Positions 5,970-6,333 of a stretch of DNA of 6,333 bases are shown here, one piece after another (position 1 is the first letter of the stretch; each line of letters opens with the position of its first letter). The position numbers and the translations under genes are program-made. The DNA is from Lachnospiraceae bacterium (GTDB taxonomy: Bacteria; Bacillota_A; Clostridia; Lachnospirales; Lachnospiraceae). The notes beneath the pieces were generated by a model, which had not been told where the DNA came from, searched no databases, and saw only the letters and a program-made list of their open reading frames with translations. The DNA lies in contig JAGCZE010000471.1 of assembly GCA_017960415.1 (NCBI GenBank), forward strand, positions 1 through 6,333, read 5' to 3'.

Positions 5970-6333
5970 TTATTTTTTAAAAAGGTTGCAAGTTTCCTCA
6001 TACGCATGTCTTTCAAAATCTCTGTAGATCATGCCTCTGCTCATAGCTTCGTCGAAATCCACCTGATGTCCGTCGAAATCGGGACCGTCAACACATGCAA
6101 ACTTGGTCTCGCCGCCGACAGTCAGTCTGCAGCCGCCACAAATTCCGGTACCGTCGATCATGATCGGGTTCATGCTGACAATGGTCTTGATCCCGTATTC
6201 TTTTGTCAGCTGACATACGAATTTCATCATGATAACGGGTCCGATGGCGATCACCTCGTCGTACTTGTTGCCGTCATCGATCAGAGCCTTTAACGCATTG
6301 GTTACAAGACCCTTTTCGCCGTAGCTGCCGTCA
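5970..6333 (-). CDS. nfnA: NADH-dependent reduced ferredoxin:NADP+ oxidoreductase, small subunit, C-terminal part (partial)
   Basis: The last 120 residues of a PyrK-like FAD/NAD and [2Fe-2S] protein; the 5' part lies beyond the right edge. Visible are DGSYGEKG at the start of the fragment, the nucleotide-domain strand EVIAIGP-x-IMM (26-36), and the cluster motif D60-x4-C65-x2-C68-x11-C80 inside IDGTGICGGC. In PyrK of dihydroorotate dehydrogenase the first position is a cysteine; in NfnA the cluster is known to be held by three cysteines and one aspartate, so the Asp here supports NfnA. FACVDGPDFDGHQVDF (78-93) is the characteristic block after the cluster. The subunit binds FAD and NAD(H) and partners the large subunit encoded 74 bases downstream. 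An internal GTG at 6254 is not the start, since the frame stays open to the edge with family-like sequence. Alternative family name: sulfide dehydrogenase subunit SudB. Confidence 0.9.
   Translation of the reverse strand, partial: DGSYGEKGLVTNALKALIDDGNKYDEVIAIGPVIMMKFVCQLTKEYGIKTIVSMNPIMIDGTGICGGCRLTVGGETKFACVDGPDFDGHQVDFDEAMSRGMIYRDFERHAYEETCNLFKK

Overview
All genes I can support lie on the minus strand, so transcription runs from high to low coordinates. The mix suggests an anaerobic Firmicute of class Clostridia, most likely a member of the Lachnospiraceae. The grounds are an NfnAB-type electron-bifurcating pair, strong AGGAGG-type ribosome binding sites, short gene spacings, and two protein families I associate with that group (the AlkZ-related family and the TIR-like receiver-type domain). 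This taxonomic guess is inference; the window holds no rRNA or marker gene.

Right end (about 6333 to 3217): a probable four-gene transcription unit. It starts with the C-terminal part of the small subunit of NADH-dependent reduced ferredoxin:NADP+ oxidoreductase (nfnA, cut by the window edge). The complete large subunit follows (nfnB, often mislabelled as glutamate synthase small chain). Ten bases later comes a 181-residue protein with an alternating beta/alpha layout, resembling the N-terminal TIR-like domain of larger Lachnospiraceae proteins. It overlaps by 4 bases (ATGA) a 238-residue protein of the AlkZ-related type. The last two form a translationally coupled pair of unknown role riding behind a central redox enzyme, and are the least explained part of the window.

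Middle (3216 to 2500): a 119-base gap with an AT-rich inverted repeat and a possible promoter leads into a stand-alone shikimate kinase (aroK type), with no other aromatic-pathway gene visible. A 133-base gap follows, with at most a weak promoter-like sequence.

Left end (2466 to 1): two ABC exporter half-transporters (membrane domain plus ATPase), overlapping by 4 bases (ATGA). The first is complete with every ATPase motif intact; the second is cut by the left edge after 177 residues. They share a motif in the region after the second membrane segment and very probably form a heterodimer. Nothing in the window identifies its substrate.

No tRNA, rRNA, CRISPR array, insertion sequence or phage gene was seen. 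No stretch longer than 300 bases lacks a gene; the gaps are 74, 10, 119 and 133 bases.
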